Origin: Chamaecyparis obtusa
Taxonomy: Eukaryota; Streptophyta; Pinopsida; Cupressales; Cupressaceae
Assembly: GCA_027943335.1 (NCBI GenBank)
Contig: BSBK01014727.1
Coordinates: 1 to 64,000 of the forward strand
DNA length: 64,000 nt
Direction of reading: 5' to 3'
Shown here: one piece after another, positions 21,069-33,726 of the stretch
Layout of the letters: every line of letters starts with the position of its first letter
How positions within the stretch are numbered: the stretch's first letter is position 1
Made by a program: the position numbers and the translations under genes
Notes under the pieces: model-generated
Seen by the model: only the letters and a program-made list of their open reading frames with translations
Database searches by the model: none
Told to the model about the DNA's origin: nothing

Positions 21069-21968
21069 TGTACACACTCAAGTGGTGCAATTCTCTAAGC
21101 CTTTTCTTCCAAGGGAATCCATGAATGGGAATCCTTGAAAATTGACCCAGAGCTTCCTAGGCATGGAGTGCAAGGATATGAAGAATGCTCTCAGCTAGAG
21201 CTATTAAGCCTATGACCTTGCTAATAAACCATGCAGTGGGAGATTCAATGAAGACAAGAGCAATAATGCCAATGTCCTCAAGAATCAAGAATGAGAATGA
21301 AAATGTAACTATACTAGAAATGAGAATGCAAGCTAAGCTATGAAAGGAAATATGCAAGTGTTACAACCCAAGCTAATTAATCTATGTGAGTTAATCTAGG
21401 GCATGGAAATGAAGCTAATCTAAGAAAGCCTAAGCATGAAACTATGATGCAAGAAATGGAAACTAGATGTAAGAATGTCTCCAAAAAGCTCCAAAGCCTC
21501 CAAGTAATCTTGCAGCATAAGGTTAGTATTCAAAAGATGGATCCTAAAATGAGAAGAGAGCTCTCCTTTTAAAGGAATTGAAAATGAATGGACCATGGAG
21601 ATTAAGAGGCAAAAGATTTAATCCAGGGTGGAGCTTGAAAGAGGAGCAATCTATGTGCACAAATATCCTCCAATGGGAAAATAAGAGTTGACTTTTGTGT
21701 CCATATGAGACAAAAAGTGTTTTTCTTCTTTTTATAAAGTAAGAATAATGCTTTATTTGTGCAACTTAGGATAAGAGGAAGATTGGGGGATTTTTTATTT
21801 AATAAAAGGGGAAGGAATTTCTTTTAATAAATAAAAACTTAGGATAAGATGGTTAACCCATAGAAAATAATCAAATAAATGATAGAACCAAGATTTGATC
21901 AAGAATAAGCAATTGATGATTTAGCAAAAGGTGCTAATAGTCTAGGTGACCATTTTTGGGTGATAACA
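21069..21968 (-). repeat. Tat-C 3' LTR (left copy)
   Basis: The 900-bp copy runs from TGTACAC to TGATAACA. The first 40 bases and the last 870 align with the two halves of the right copy. The polypurine tract lies directly inside its right edge, so this is the 3' LTR of a - strand element. Confidence 0.93.
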
Positions 21969-22020
21969 TTTGCCCCTCTTTGACTAATGTGTGATCAATC
22001 TGGGAACACATTACGTCAAA
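21969..22020 (-). promoter_or_regulatory. Tat-C polypurine tract with abutting stem-loop
   Basis: The - strand polypurine tract AAAGAGGGGCAAA is at 21969-21981. Next to it are inverted arms 21979-21992 and 22006-22020, pairing 14 of 14 with one bulged C at 22014, around a 13-nt loop. The arm sequence (TTTGACTAATGTGT on +) differs from that of Tat-B while pairing is kept. Confidence 0.78.
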
Positions 22021-23904
22021 AAATAGATTAGCCAAGAGGGAAATAGATAGAGGTTTGACTCTAAAGCATGAAGTGCAGAGAGATAGAAAATCTTATATGA
22101 TCAACCTGGTAGCAACAGTACTGAACACTTAGGAAAGAGATGGACAATATCAAAACTCGAGATGAGAACTAACATGTCAAACACAAAGATAGATCGATCA
22201 GAGAAAATGGAATTTTCAAGCATATGCTCTCAAGAATAGCCAATAGGATATGATGTGTCTGCCCCCTCAGGATCAAAAGTGAAATCAGGTAGAGGGCATG
22301 TAGGAGCAAGAGCAACATGGTCAAATCACTAGAAATCATAATTGAAGATGAAAGATGATAGCATAACCATCAAGCAGTGAAGATATGCCCCAACGAGGAG
22401 AGAAGGAGAAATGAAAGTGAATGAAAGACTAGAAGATTGAGAGAGATGGGGGATGAAGAAAAGAAGATGCTTCAACAAAGATCAAAGGATTAGGCCTCAA
22501 ATGGTCAGCCAACTGCATAGAAGGAGGGGAAAATTTTGACGATCAAGGTGAACTCAAATTTTGGTTTTGATCCCAAAATGAAGAGAAAATGATGTGATAT
22601 GAAAGACAAGAAGCGAAAGACATGATTGGGAAGAAGCGAAAGGTGAGTGCAATTGACTGACAGGTCCTGGAAAGATGAAAGGAGAGCTCTCTCCATATGC
22701 AAGAGGAAAAAATAACTAACATGAACCTAAAAATGCAAGCTATTATTGAAAGTGGTTTACTTGCAAGGTCACAAAGCTATTAGACTCTAATATTCATCAT
22801 CAACCATTATTGGCAGCATCGCAAGATCATACAATACACACTAGGATAACTATGTGAATCTGAATATCATCTATATCAGATAGGAATGTGGAAATCCCAC
22901 CTAGGCACCAAAGACATATAAGTTAGGATGTCTAGTGCAATGAGATTCCCTAAGTTTGATATAGCAAGATTATGCTCACATGATGACTATAAGCATGCAC
23001 TTGCGGAAAAAATAGTCAAGGATGATACCTTTTAGATCCTAGAGTCAAGTGGAACAAGCATAAATGCTCATGACAACAAAGATCAAAAAAATATACCCAC
23101 AGGCAGAAATAAAACAAAACATGTCCTCATGCCCCAGTCTTCTAGCTCGGCATCATCGAAAACTATTAGCGATAGAACACTCAACAAAGAAATCATCATA
23201 GACAGCACACAAAGAAATAAAGTCCAACAAGTCTCAGCAAGTCAAGTGCATGTGTGTAGGTCATAGAGTCAAACTTTGAGTATCACATTTTCCAGTGAGA
23301 AGTATCACATCTTTCTAGACTGCAGATAGGATATTTGATAAGTGTTGAGAAACACTCGACGCTAGGGTAGTGTTGAAAAGCACAATTGGGGTGATGTTGA
23401 AAAACACAATTGGGGAGTGTTGAAAAACACCGTTGGAACCAAGAGGCCCAAGAAACCAAAATGCACAAAGAGACCTAAGATAAGCTAGAACAACGTATGC
23501 CCCCTAGACTAAGACAAGAGTCAATTCCAGGCTAGGAGAGGCAAAGAGAAAAGTGGAGTGGAGGAGCACCACACAAGACTAATAGACATAGGTGCAAGGG
23601 TCTCAAGCAACGCTTGTTTCCAAGTTCTCACCACTTGATAGATTTTTTTAGGACTTTTTTATAATTTTTTTGTATTTTTGCTACCAAGGCACCTATTTCC
23701 AGGTTTTCACCAAGGCACTTTTTCAACTTTTTTGAATTTTTAAATTTTTTTGGTGAGACATCAAAATGCCTATTGCTATGTTTTCACAAGGACGCTCATT
23801 TTTTCAGTACTTTTTATGCTTTTTAGGATTTTTTCAGCATCATATATGAATTTTTTTGAATTTTTTCAGGATCATAAAGAATATGTACAAAGAGCTCAAG
23901 AACC
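22021..23904 (-). other. Tat-C 3' non-coding region
   Basis: This region matches the 3' region of Tat-F (59724-61634) in reverse order. It holds four small hairpins of the form GTGTTGAAAAACAC at 23342-23430, then A/T-rich DNA with a block TTTCCAGGTTTTCACC repeated at 23617-23632, 23695-23711 and, weaker, 23772-23787. No coding domain is seen. Confidence 0.6.
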
Positions 23905-25156
23905 TCAGGCATAGAACTTTTTCAGATGTAGAACATTGATAGGCTCAGTAAGAACTTCTCCCTTAGGTGTACATAGCTGATAGGCTCCAGACCCAAATGC
24001 TACTATAATAATATAAGGTCCTAACCAATTTGGTTCAAACTTTCCTTCCTGCTCTCTATTCTGCTAGCTTTTGGGATTTTCTCTGAGAACTAGCTCACCC
24101 ACTTGAAACTCTCTAGGATGAACTTTGTTATTGTAAGCAGTAGACATTCTCTTCTGATAGGTGTGCATGTGATCAAAAAGTGGCCTTGCGGTGTCCTTCC
24201 AAAGTGTTAAGCTCATGTACTCACATGGCCCTCTGGTCTTCATTAGTAATCAAACCATGGAGAGAGACTCTTAGTGAAGGTATTTCAACCTCTAATGGTA
24301 AGACAACCTTAGATCCATAAACCAAGGAAAAAGGTGTTAAACCTGTAGGAGTATGAATAGAATTTTTGTAAGCCCATAGCACATGATTGAGCTACAAATC
24401 CCAATCCTTGCCTGATTTGTGCACTATTCTATGGAGAATCTTCAGTAATGTCTTGCTGGAGGCCTTAGCTTGGCCATTCCCTTGAGGGTAGTAAACAGAA
24501 GACCAATGTTGTTTGATTTTGAACTTTTTGCACAAGTGCTTTAGGTCTTTATTTTTAAATTGACCACCATTATCAGTGACTATCGAAGAAGGAATACCAT
24601 AGCAGAAAATGATGTGATTTAAAATAAATAGGGCAACATGTTTTCCTGTAGTTGCTGACAGTGGGACAGCTTCAACCCATTTGGTAAAATATTTAGTAGT
24701 TGTAATGATGAACTTATGCCCACTCGAAGAACTAGGATGGATCTTGCCTACCAAGTCAAAGGCCCATTGCTGAAATGGCTAGTAGGTAACAAAGAGAATG
24801 AGCTCACGTCTAGGAGCATGAATGAGATTCCCATGTAGTTGACATTTTTTACAGGACTCGGCATATCGAATAGCATCAGCTTGCATAGTAGGCCAATAGT
24901 AACCAGCCCTAAGCAATTTCTGAGCTAGCGCAAGACCATTAGAGTGCAATCCATATATGCCATTACGAACTTCAACTAATTCTTTTTCTAACTCCTCTAT
25001 TTCTAGACACCTAAGGAGAGTTTCATTGAGACCCTTCTTATACAAGTCACCAAAGATGAGGGTAAAGTGTGAGGCATTATGGATGAGCTAGCGTTTCTTG
25101 TTGTACATTAGATTTTTAGGGATAATATGATCTTAGAGATAGGAAAAGATGGTAAT
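23905..25156 (-). pseudogene. int: Tat-C integrase remnant, catalytic Glu replaced by Lys
   Basis: The zinc domain is read at 24800-24990 (LHSNGLALAQKLLRAGYYW, CKKCQLHGNLIHAP). The core keeps the first Asp (WAFDLVG, about 24760) and the second (VTDNGGQF), but the third position reads PQGNGQAKASSK instead of QAEATNK, a Glu-to-Lys change by one G-to-A. The C-terminus ends HLKKFYA with TGA at 23905-23907. Stops occur at 24776-24778 and 24389-24391, and between 24000 and 24390 the frame shifts and carries several stops. No active integrase could be made. Confidence 0.88.
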
Positions 25157-25690
25157 CTAACAGGAGGAATCATGACCGACCATAGTGTAAATGACATGGT
25201 CATCAAGGGAATTGTAGGTAGGATAGCATAATTCTTCCACCAAGAACTCAAAGCGTGATTCATGCTCTTCTAGTTGCAAAATGGATGCCAAAGTAGCCAT
25301 GGCATCAATAGCCTGGTTTTCAGCTCTACAAATTTGTTGGACTATGATAGATGTGAAATATTTCCTGAGTGAGTCTATCATCTTCTTGTAAGCTATCAAC
25401 TTGTCATCTTTAGTTTGGTAATCATCATTTACTTGGTTTATGACAAGCTGAGAATCTCCAAAAATATGCAACTCAGGAATCCTCCATTCAAGAGCAAGCT
25501 TAACACCATTTAGAAGGGCTTCGTATTTAGCTATATTATTAGTGCATGGAAAGAGAAGTTTATAGGATTTGGGGATGGTGTATCCATGAGGTGTACCAAA
25601 TAAGATTCTAGCACCAGCTCCATTATGTGTATGAGAACCATTTAAAAACATTTTCCATGTACGCCCTATGATATTCATGATTGACGCATC
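25157..25690 (-). pseudogene. Tat-C second (archaeal-type) RNase H domain
   Basis: The open stretch 25157-25678 reads WKMFLNGSHTH, CTNNIAKYEALLNGV, IFGDSQLVINQVNDDYQ and AENQAIDAMATLAS, aligning with the Tat-B domain. The first acidic residue (D in YFDGS) is N here and the Glu of AEYEA is Lys, so two of the catalytic acids are altered, both by G-to-A type changes. It follows the retroviral-type RNase H and precedes integrase. Confidence 0.88.
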
Positions 25691-27157
25691 TAGTTAATCT
25701 ATCTGAAGAGAAGCATTACCAGTCATGGGAAAATCAACCAATTGATCCAAAATCACTTGCCCTTTAATAGCTTTCCTCTCAACATTCTGAATGTCAAATT
25801 CTAAAAGAATCAACATCCACTTGGCAAGTCATCTAGTAAGCGCAACTTTACTAAAGAGATATTTTAAAGGATCAATTTTGGCAACCAGTTGCATAGTATG
25901 TGCAAGCATGTAATGTCTAAGTTTTTGAGATGCAAACACCATTGCTAAACAAGATTTTTCAATGCTAGTGTAATTGAGCTCATAAGTAACCAGAGCACGA
26001 TTGATATAGTAAATAGCCCGTTCTTTTCCCATATCATCATGTTGTGCAAGAAGAGCTCCTAAGGAATTTGTTGTAGCAGAAATGTATAATATCAAAGGCT
26101 TCCCTTGAATAGGTGGCATAAGAATAGAAGGTCATGCTAGGTAATCCTTGACCTGGTCTAGATTCTTTTAACACTCCTCATTCCATATACTAGTAGCTCC
26201 TTTATGCAAATTCTAATTGAATAGTTGAGCTCTATCAGCTAACTAAGAAATGAACCACTTCATAGATTGAAGACGGCCTTGGAGACCCCTTAATTCTTTG
26301 ATGTTTCGAGGAGGTGGCATATCGATGATCGCTTGCACCTTTTTTGGGTCTACTTCTATCCCTTTTGCTGATATAATGTACACTAATAGTTTCCCAGAAG
26401 TGACTCCAAAAGAACATTTTTTAGGATTTAATCTGAGTTGGAATCGTTCCATGCAGTCTAATATCAAACTCAAATAAGGCAAATGAGTATTTCATTGTTG
26501 TGATTTGGCAAGCATGTCATCAACATAGTCTTCCATATTCTTGTGCATCATATCATCAAATATGGTAGTCATGGCTCTTTGATAGGTTGCACTAGCATTT
26601 TTAAGCCCAAAAGGCATGACATTCCAACAAAAGGTACCCCATGCAGAGGTGAACATTGTCTTCTCTTAGTCCTTAGGGGTGGTCTTTATCTGGTTATATC
26701 CAGAGAAGCCATCCATAAGGGAATACATTTCATAGCCCACTGTCATATCCACTACAATGTGAATGTTTGGAAGTGGAAAATCATCCTTAGGGCATGCTTT
26801 ATTCAGGTCTCTAAAATCAGTGCATACGTGAATAGACTTGTCATGCTTGGAAACAAGGGCAATTTTAGAAATCCACTCAGCATAGTCGATAGCTCTGATG
26901 AAAATGGCTTTTAGAAGCTTCTCATGTTTATCCTTAACCAATAATGCCACATGGGGATGCATCTTTCCCAATTTTTGTTTGATAGGTTTTACCTCTAGAG
27001 TGATAGAGAGATGATGCATAATAAGCTTAGTGTCTAAACCAGGCATGTCTAAGTATGTCCATGCAAAGTTAATATTTTTCTCTTGAAAGAATGTAGCGAA
27101 TTGCTCTTTTTCTTCAGCTCAGAGGGACTGAGCCACATGTATGATCTTAGGAGAGTC
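25691..27157 (-). pseudogene. pol: Tat-C reverse transcriptase and RNase H remnant
   Basis: Reverse transcriptase motifs are present in order: VCTDFRDLNKACPKDDFPLPNI, SLMDGFSGYNQI, MPFGLKNASATYQR and YVDD at 26516-26527. The RNase H part is at 25829-26119 (LYISATTNSLGALLAQHDD, LAMVFASQKLRHY). Stops break the frame after TTPKD (26663-26668), after YVDDMLAKSQQ (about 26495), after WFIS and elsewhere. Sequence identity to Tat-B is high in the motifs and low between them. Confidence 0.9.
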
Positions 27158-28640
27158 TTATGTCCCTAAGTTGATGGGTTGTGTAGGCTCTATTAGAACT
27201 AAAGACCTTTCTTGAAAATAGCTGGGCAAACTACCAAGTACCTCACCCTCAAGTTCCTTAGAGAGGTTTTCACCCTTAGATACATCTTTATTTTTACTAT
27301 TTTGAGGTTCAGATACTACCACAATGTGGTTTTCACCATCTGACCATTTCTTTTTTCTTTTAATTTTATGACTAAGGTACTTGATATCTGATTCAGTCAT
27401 GTTTGTTGTTGGTTCACTAGTGGAAGAGGTAATAGGTTCAATGGCATTGAGGTAGCAGGCGATCTCATAATCATTTTGAAAGGAAGGCAATATAGGTCTT
27501 TGATCTTGGGTGGACCAATTGATGAGATTTGAATGCATGAGGGAGAGCAAAATGACTAGTTCAAGGTTATTGATGTGGTGGGTATCATTTCTAGTGACAA
27601 GAGAAGTTGAGCCCATAGGGTAGGCTCCAAAAGTATCGAGATCTAAAGTTGTCATAGAAGGACCAATGTGGTCCACTAAAGCAATACGTGGAGTGAACTC
27701 GTCAGACCCTATGCGAGCCTCATCAACTACGTCGGGTTGGTCACTATAGGTATGAATCACATCAACTTCCATATCCATTGTGGAAGATCCATCTGAGAGA
27801 GTATCTCATTCATATTCATTAGAATTAGTTGTGGAACTTCTACTGGGATGTTTGCACCAAGAAGTCTTAGGACACCGAGAAGTAGAGGCACCCATGTCAT
27901 TATGCATGAGATCTCCTCTTTTTAGTAACCATGCAATATTTCTATGCTATCTATCAAAGCTTAATGTCTCATTAGGTACAAAGTTTCTAGATGTAGAGGC
28001 TTTGGCTCTATCGTCAGTAGGTATGTATTCTTCTCCCCAAAGAAGTGAAGTAGAAGGAAGATAGTCTCTTATTTGAGCCATAGTGCATAGTGGTGATTCT
28101 TCCATATCTGTATCTGAGTCACTAAGCACGGGAATAGCTCTAGAATATGAAGGAATATCATCTTCAACACCATATCCTAGACCAGTAGTATCTTTAAAGG
28201 GTCGGCCATTAGTATGACTCAAAGGTTCAACTAGAGTGTGTCCATTGTTATTTAAAGGTCCTTGATCTTGATAGCCCATTTGTTGCAAAAATGTATAGCC
28301 TTTACCATAGTGCTTAGGAGAAATAGGAGTGGCAACTATTGTACTATTTTCTTCCTCCCTATAGATCCACTCCCTAATAGCTTGTTCTTCTTTTTTGGCC
28401 TCTAGGAGTACAGACGGTTGAACAAAGGTACCAAAAACTGTCATGGTAGAAGTGGAAGGCTTTGTCTTGTCAGAAGGTCTCCCATATGATTTAGGAGAAG
28501 TAGGCATAGCAACAATAGAGTCCAACGTATATTTGCCCATACCAACACTCATCATTTTTAATTTTTTCTTAGTAGCAACAAGGGACACATTATGATCAGG
28601 AGAAGGTTTTTGTGAGGGGCAGATGTCTCAGCAGCAGTTA
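27158..28640 (-). pseudogene. Tat-C linker between protease and reverse transcriptase
   Basis: Two open stretches (27158-27778 and 27947-28588) encode acidic, Ser/Thr-rich sequence with patches such as TSPKSYGRPSDKT and ATPISPKHYGKGY that are repeated almost unchanged in Tat-F (57900-59115). No known domain. Conservation between the two elements shows it was part of their polyprotein, and it is longer than in most plant Gypsy elements. Confidence 0.7.
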
Positions 28641-29010
28641 GAGTATTGATTGCTATAGCATTGTCTCTAGGAATCACAATCTCAGCTCCATTGTGTGGAA
28701 ACTTGACACACTGATGGTAAGTGGTAGGGACAGCTTTCATGTCATGGATCCAAGGATGACCTAGAAGAATGTTATATGTGAGTGGGATGTCCAATACTTG
28801 GAACACAACATCTTTTGTGATAGGGCCCACTTGAACAGGCAGCACAACAAGACCTTTGGAAGATCTCTCCACTTCATCGTATGCTTTTATAGTAATCTTT
28901 TGTCTAGGGTCTATGGCCAATTCAGACAATCCCAACTATTGAACTACATGGAAGGAGACAATATTTAACCCCACACCATTGTCTATCAGGACTCAGCAAA
29001 CTCAGGTATG
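28641..29010 (-). pseudogene. pro: Tat-C aspartic protease region
   Basis: Text at 28641-28935 reads KITIKAYDEVERSSKGL, VPLTYNILLGHPWIHDM-like and HQCVKFPHNGAEIVIP, matching the C-terminal part of the Tat protease. The active-site region just upstream (around 28960-29000) is read as VLIDNGVGLNIVSF across a stop. A TAG at 28936-28938 is shared with Tat-F at the equivalent codon. Confidence 0.78.
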
Positions 29011-31403
29011 GTAGACTAGAACTTCAATGTGTAAAGCTAGATTATGAGGGTGACTAAGAGATGTGTCATCTTCTATAAAAAAGGATAGGTAGTGGGGAGA
29101 CAAGATGTGATTGACCATGGCCTAGAACCAATTTGGATCAATATCATTGGGAACATTTATTGTATGAAGTGCCTTTTCAAGGATCTCTTTGTGCAAATGA
29201 GATAACTAAAGCAACTCAAAAATGGATATTTGAGTAGGTTTTCATTGTAATTGATGCACAAGGTCATATCTAGATAGGGTTGAAGGAGCCACTTGTTTGG
29301 AAGGAGCCACTTATTTGACATCATGCGTAGTCTTAAGGACAATTTTGGCTTGCCCCTTGGTAATAGCATTTAGTGTCTCACTCCAGGAAGATGAATTATC
29401 TAGTGTTTGCAAGACCAACATTGGCATAACATAATTAGCATTATTATCATCTTGAGACCTCATCATAAGAATACTCTCAACGGGTTCTACCATGTTGATC
29501 ACAGGTGAATTAGGAGTATATGTATAGTTGATCTTGGCATCATGATTTTTCTTATGTGCTTGAGAGGATTCTGCTTTCTCATACTCAGGTAGAGGAGTCT
29601 TGAAAGCCTTGTGATCAAATTTTTTTACTAAGCCATATGTGAGAACTGTGCTTCCATCAATAAGATCTTGAATAGCATCCTTAAGCTTAAAACAATTATC
29701 TATCTTGTGTCCCTTATTCCTATGATAGTTGCAAAAATGATCATCTCTCCACCAATCAAGCTTAACCAGTGGATCATAGGGATGAGAATTATTAGGAAGC
29801 ATAAGATACTTGTTGGCAACCAAAGTCTTAAGAATCACGTCATATGGTTCAGCCAATTTGGTGTAGACTCATCGATGGGTTTGTTTCTTTGGCTTGTTTG
29901 CATATTGAGGGTTAGGAGCACGATGAGTGTTGGCAGCCTCTTGTTTTTTTGTTGTGTAAATAGCATTAGAGAAGTTGAAAGCTAGTTCTTTGGCTTCTAG
30001 GACATCCACAACCCCATCATTAACAACATACTTATTTCTATTCCAAGGTTTGTTCTTGTCCTTGCCATTGCCTCAAGTATCTTTGTTGATAACAATATCA
30101 CCCTTTCTTATGGCCACATCCTCAATTTGATATGCACTTTCAACCATGTCATTGAAAGAGGAGAAAAATTGTTTCCTTAGATCATAATATAAACTAGCAC
30201 AAGAGTGTTGACAAAAATATCAATCTTTTCCCTTTCAGGTAGCTGACAAGGATATTGAGAATACAATGACCTCCAACATTGTAAATAAGTGGCAAAAGGC
30301 TCACCTTGATTTTTCTTTAGAGTGATGAGATCTATCATGGTGATAGGTTGTTGGATGTTGTATGAATAATGTTGGGTGAAGCACCTAGCCAACTCATCAA
30401 AAGTCTTAAGAGGTGGTGTCAACTTTTCAAACCATTCAAGAGCTTTTCCTCTTAAAATTATAGGGAACAATCATAGAAGAAATGTGTCTTCATGAAGGAA
30501 TTCCATGCTAAGAGCATAAAAGTGATGCACATGGTCATGGGGATCACTGTTTCCATCATACTTGTATTTGGGAACCTCAATATCCCTAGGAAACGGGACC
30601 ATGTATAGACATCTATCAAAAGGAAGAGCACATAGAGACTCCACAAAAGAGACCTTTCGAGACTCCTTTTCTATGGTAAGTTAAGCAAGACATTGATTTT
30701 TCTGTTGCAATTCATCTCTAAGGATTTCCAATTTAGTTGGGACTCTTTCTTGAACAATTTGGCATACATCATAGCTAGGAGGGAGCTTGTATCTCGTAGA
30801 AGTCATGTAATGGAAATATTAGTCTCCATTATGCTCTAAAATCCTAAGCATCATACATTGGGAGGCTTCATCTTGTTCAAACCTCATAAGTCCTTCACTA
30901 GAAATCTCCTCATTGGTTTCTTCCTCATGCTGAGAGGGAGGACATCTAGGAGGTGAAGGAGTAGTAAAAGTCTATCTGGGAGGAGATTTTGGTGGCATGT
31001 TGTTGCCATAGTTGCCATTAGTCCCAAAAAGTGGTCTATGCTCATAATTACTAGTCTCAAGCTGCTCGTGAGACATTCCTCTCATAGCCATGCGTCTAGT
31101 AGCATCCATTTTGTCTAAACACGCTTGGTTTTCCTTATGCTCAAAGTGTTCTTGCAAGTGAAAGAATTTTTCTTGTTTAGTCAAAGTGAGTGAGACACTA
31201 TTTGTGCTTTTGGAGGTCTTGAATGCAAAAAAAAGGAAGCCTCATTTATACCAAGGGGTGGCCTTAGAATCTTTAGATTGGTTAGGACTAGAACTATCAT
31301 TACTAATGGGCACTTGTGAGCATCTTGTAGGTGAGGGTAACCACATATAGTTGAATGGAGGGTGAATCCCTTGCTTGTATTGAGATCGAGTTCTAACCGG
31401 CAT
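29011..31403 (-). pseudogene. gag: Tat-C gag remnant
   Basis: The start is ATG 31401-31403 (MPVRTRSQYKQ). Capsid text lies at about 30180-30620 (LYMVPFPRDIEVPKY, ALEWFEKLTPPLKTFDELARCF, EPFATYLQCWRSLYSQYP). The zinc-finger variant CX2HX4HX4C is at 29692-29733 (CNYHRNKGHKIDNC). Stops include TAG 30972-30974 and TGA 30471-30473, both at the same codons as in Tat-F, and others private to this copy. Unlike Tat-B it has no long Pro/Gln region. Confidence 0.88.
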
Positions 31404-33667
31404 GAAAAAGGAATGTTGGTTGACTAATAGAATGAACTAAAAAATTTTAGATATTGAGATAGAACAAAGCCATAAGAGATCACTTGTCAATATAGAATGA
31501 TAGAGATGGTTGGTCAAGAGTGCTCAAGAACTTACAGCAATCAATTGACTCAAATTGAGATATGAGCAAGAAGCTTAATTAGCCAGAAGCTATAGAGGTA
31601 ACTGTAATGTGATAAGTGATCAAAGGTAGCGTTTGAGAGACTCAAATCCAATAGTTTTAACTCATTTTCTTAGTCTAGAATAGACTTAAACATGCACATA
31701 ACATACTAGGTTCAGGTAAGAATAGGAAAGGACACTCAATAAATTGAGTTGCAAATTTGGTAGTAGTGAGACAAAAAAAAAATTTTGGGTGATAATTTCT
31801 AGGCAAACAGGGCAATAAAAGTTTACCAGGCTATACTTCTGATAGAGACCAAGTGATACTTTCTAGGCAGCCTATGCGATAGAATCCAGGCAAGTAGAGC
31901 AATAAAAAACTAGGAATGAAGTATCATATGATAAATGTTGGAACAATGTGTGATATGATTTTAGTGTTGTACGACTCTTTGACCAGTGAGTGTTCAAATT
32001 TCTATTTTTGAAGGTAATTTTGTCAATTTTGCAATCTGATGGTTTCCTTTTTCAACTCCAAACACATTAACAACAATATTCAAGCAGGTTTGCAAATAGT
32101 AGGTGATAGAACATGTCTTCAAACACTTGTGCAAGAGCAAAAGCAATGTTTCCAAGACAAGCAATTGTGATATCAAAGTAAAAAATCTATGAGTACTACC
32201 ATGATGTTTTCATGTTCAAGAACATTTGCACTGGTATATCACAGCGAGAACACTTCAAGCACTTGCTAGCCTAAAAGGACAAAGGCTCAATACTTAGCAA
32301 CTTGGCCCACACTTGATGTCCCATTGCCTCACACAAAGTGGTTACCCACAATAGATGTTGGCTTTGTCATGGAAGTGCTAATGACACAACCAAAGGAACA
32401 GAGATGGTGAGTAGTCTTGGGGTGATCTGGGTTATTCCACTTGGATCAATCCTTGCACCAAGAAGCCAAGCGGAAAAATAAGGTAGCTTCTATCTATGGT
32501 TCATAATTAGGGATTTTGTTCATAATACTCCCCTTGCTCCCTAAAGGGACTCCTTACCTTGTGGCAAGTAACGGACCTGATAGCTACAAGAGTACCTTAA
32601 GCATTCTTGCTCAACATTTTCCTCGTGGTCACAATCCCACAACTACTCACATTAAGAGAAGAAAAGTACTACGTCTACCAAGGTTTTGTGTCCTTGGTAG
32701 CCTTGAGTTTATAGTGGGTTGGAATAGCTAGCAAAAGGCTTGTCCCCACATGGATCGTTCCTCTTGATTGCTCAAGAGCAGGCCCACTAAAGGATTCTAA
32801 ACTACACAAAGAGTGGATCAATCTTTGAGGTTCAAGGTTTTTAGTTCACCACAAGGGTGAAGAGCATACTCCCCTATCTCAAGAATATCTCCCAAACACA
32901 CCAAGAAAAGTTCATTTACCCTCTTGCTTTCAAAATCCAAAGATGAGTCAAGATTTTTTGGTTCACTACAAGGGTGAAGAGTATACTTCTCCTACCATCC
33001 AAGAATTCCTACAATAAGATCTTAAGTACCTAATAAATGAAACAACTAGTATTTGCCACACTTAAAAGGAAAGTAAATAAAAAAGAACTTGTTTATTTTT
33101 AGGTGTTGGGTAGCCCTGCAAAACATAATTAGTAGCCCTTTTGCCTTTGGAGCTTTGACAAGCAATCTTTTAGCAAAAAAAATTTCAAATAATGGAGGTA
33201 CCTACAAGCACAACTTGTTAGCCCCACAAAGAGTTAGCATAATAAAACAATATAATCTACAAATAAATCACTGTTTAGCTATAGCAAACTAGAAAACTGA
33301 AACAATCAAACCAAACTTTGCAAAGAGATTATCAAAATAGTCACTGCCAAGCCTGGGTGACAGTTCAGTCACCAGAAGAATCATACAATACTGAACAGTA
33401 TATTGGTGCGATATTTTCTTCCAAGGTGACACTTCTCACTGTACTCAAGTGACAAAAAAATTTATGATCAAGCGACAAAACTTGTAAAGCCACATGATAT
33501 TTTTACTACAAAAGTATCACTCAGCTATAGAAAGAAGTATCCCATGATATTGACAAATTGTTGTATGATAATCTGTTAAAAAATAGAGAACCAAAAATAG
33601 CAAGCTAAAAATGATGAAAATAAATGATGGAAATGCATGTAAAGATGGACAAAATGAAACTTCTCTA
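31404..33667 (-). other. Tat-C leader
   Basis: The leader is about 2.2 kb and non-coding. It contains the conserved block ATGGTGAGTAGTCTTGGGGT at 32403-32422 continuing to CCTTGCACCAAG near 32462. Copies of the motif GGGTGATANTTTCTAGGCA occur at 31785-31870 and looser ones at 33400-33550, corresponding to two motif clusters in the Tat-F leader. No open frame in the sense direction is convincing. Confidence 0.6.
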
Positions 33668-33684
33668 CCCCATGGTGGGCGCCA
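33668..33684 (-). promoter_or_regulatory. Tat-C primer binding site, tRNA-Lys type
   Basis: Four bases inside the 5' LTR the - strand reads TGGCGCCCACCATGGGG. The 3' end of plant tRNA-Lys as I recall it is complementary at all but one position. The matching site in Tat-F (52798-52814) differs at a few bases. Confidence 0.8.
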
Positions 33685-33726
33685 AAAATGTACACACTCA
33701 AGTGGTGCACTTCTCTAAGCCTTTGC

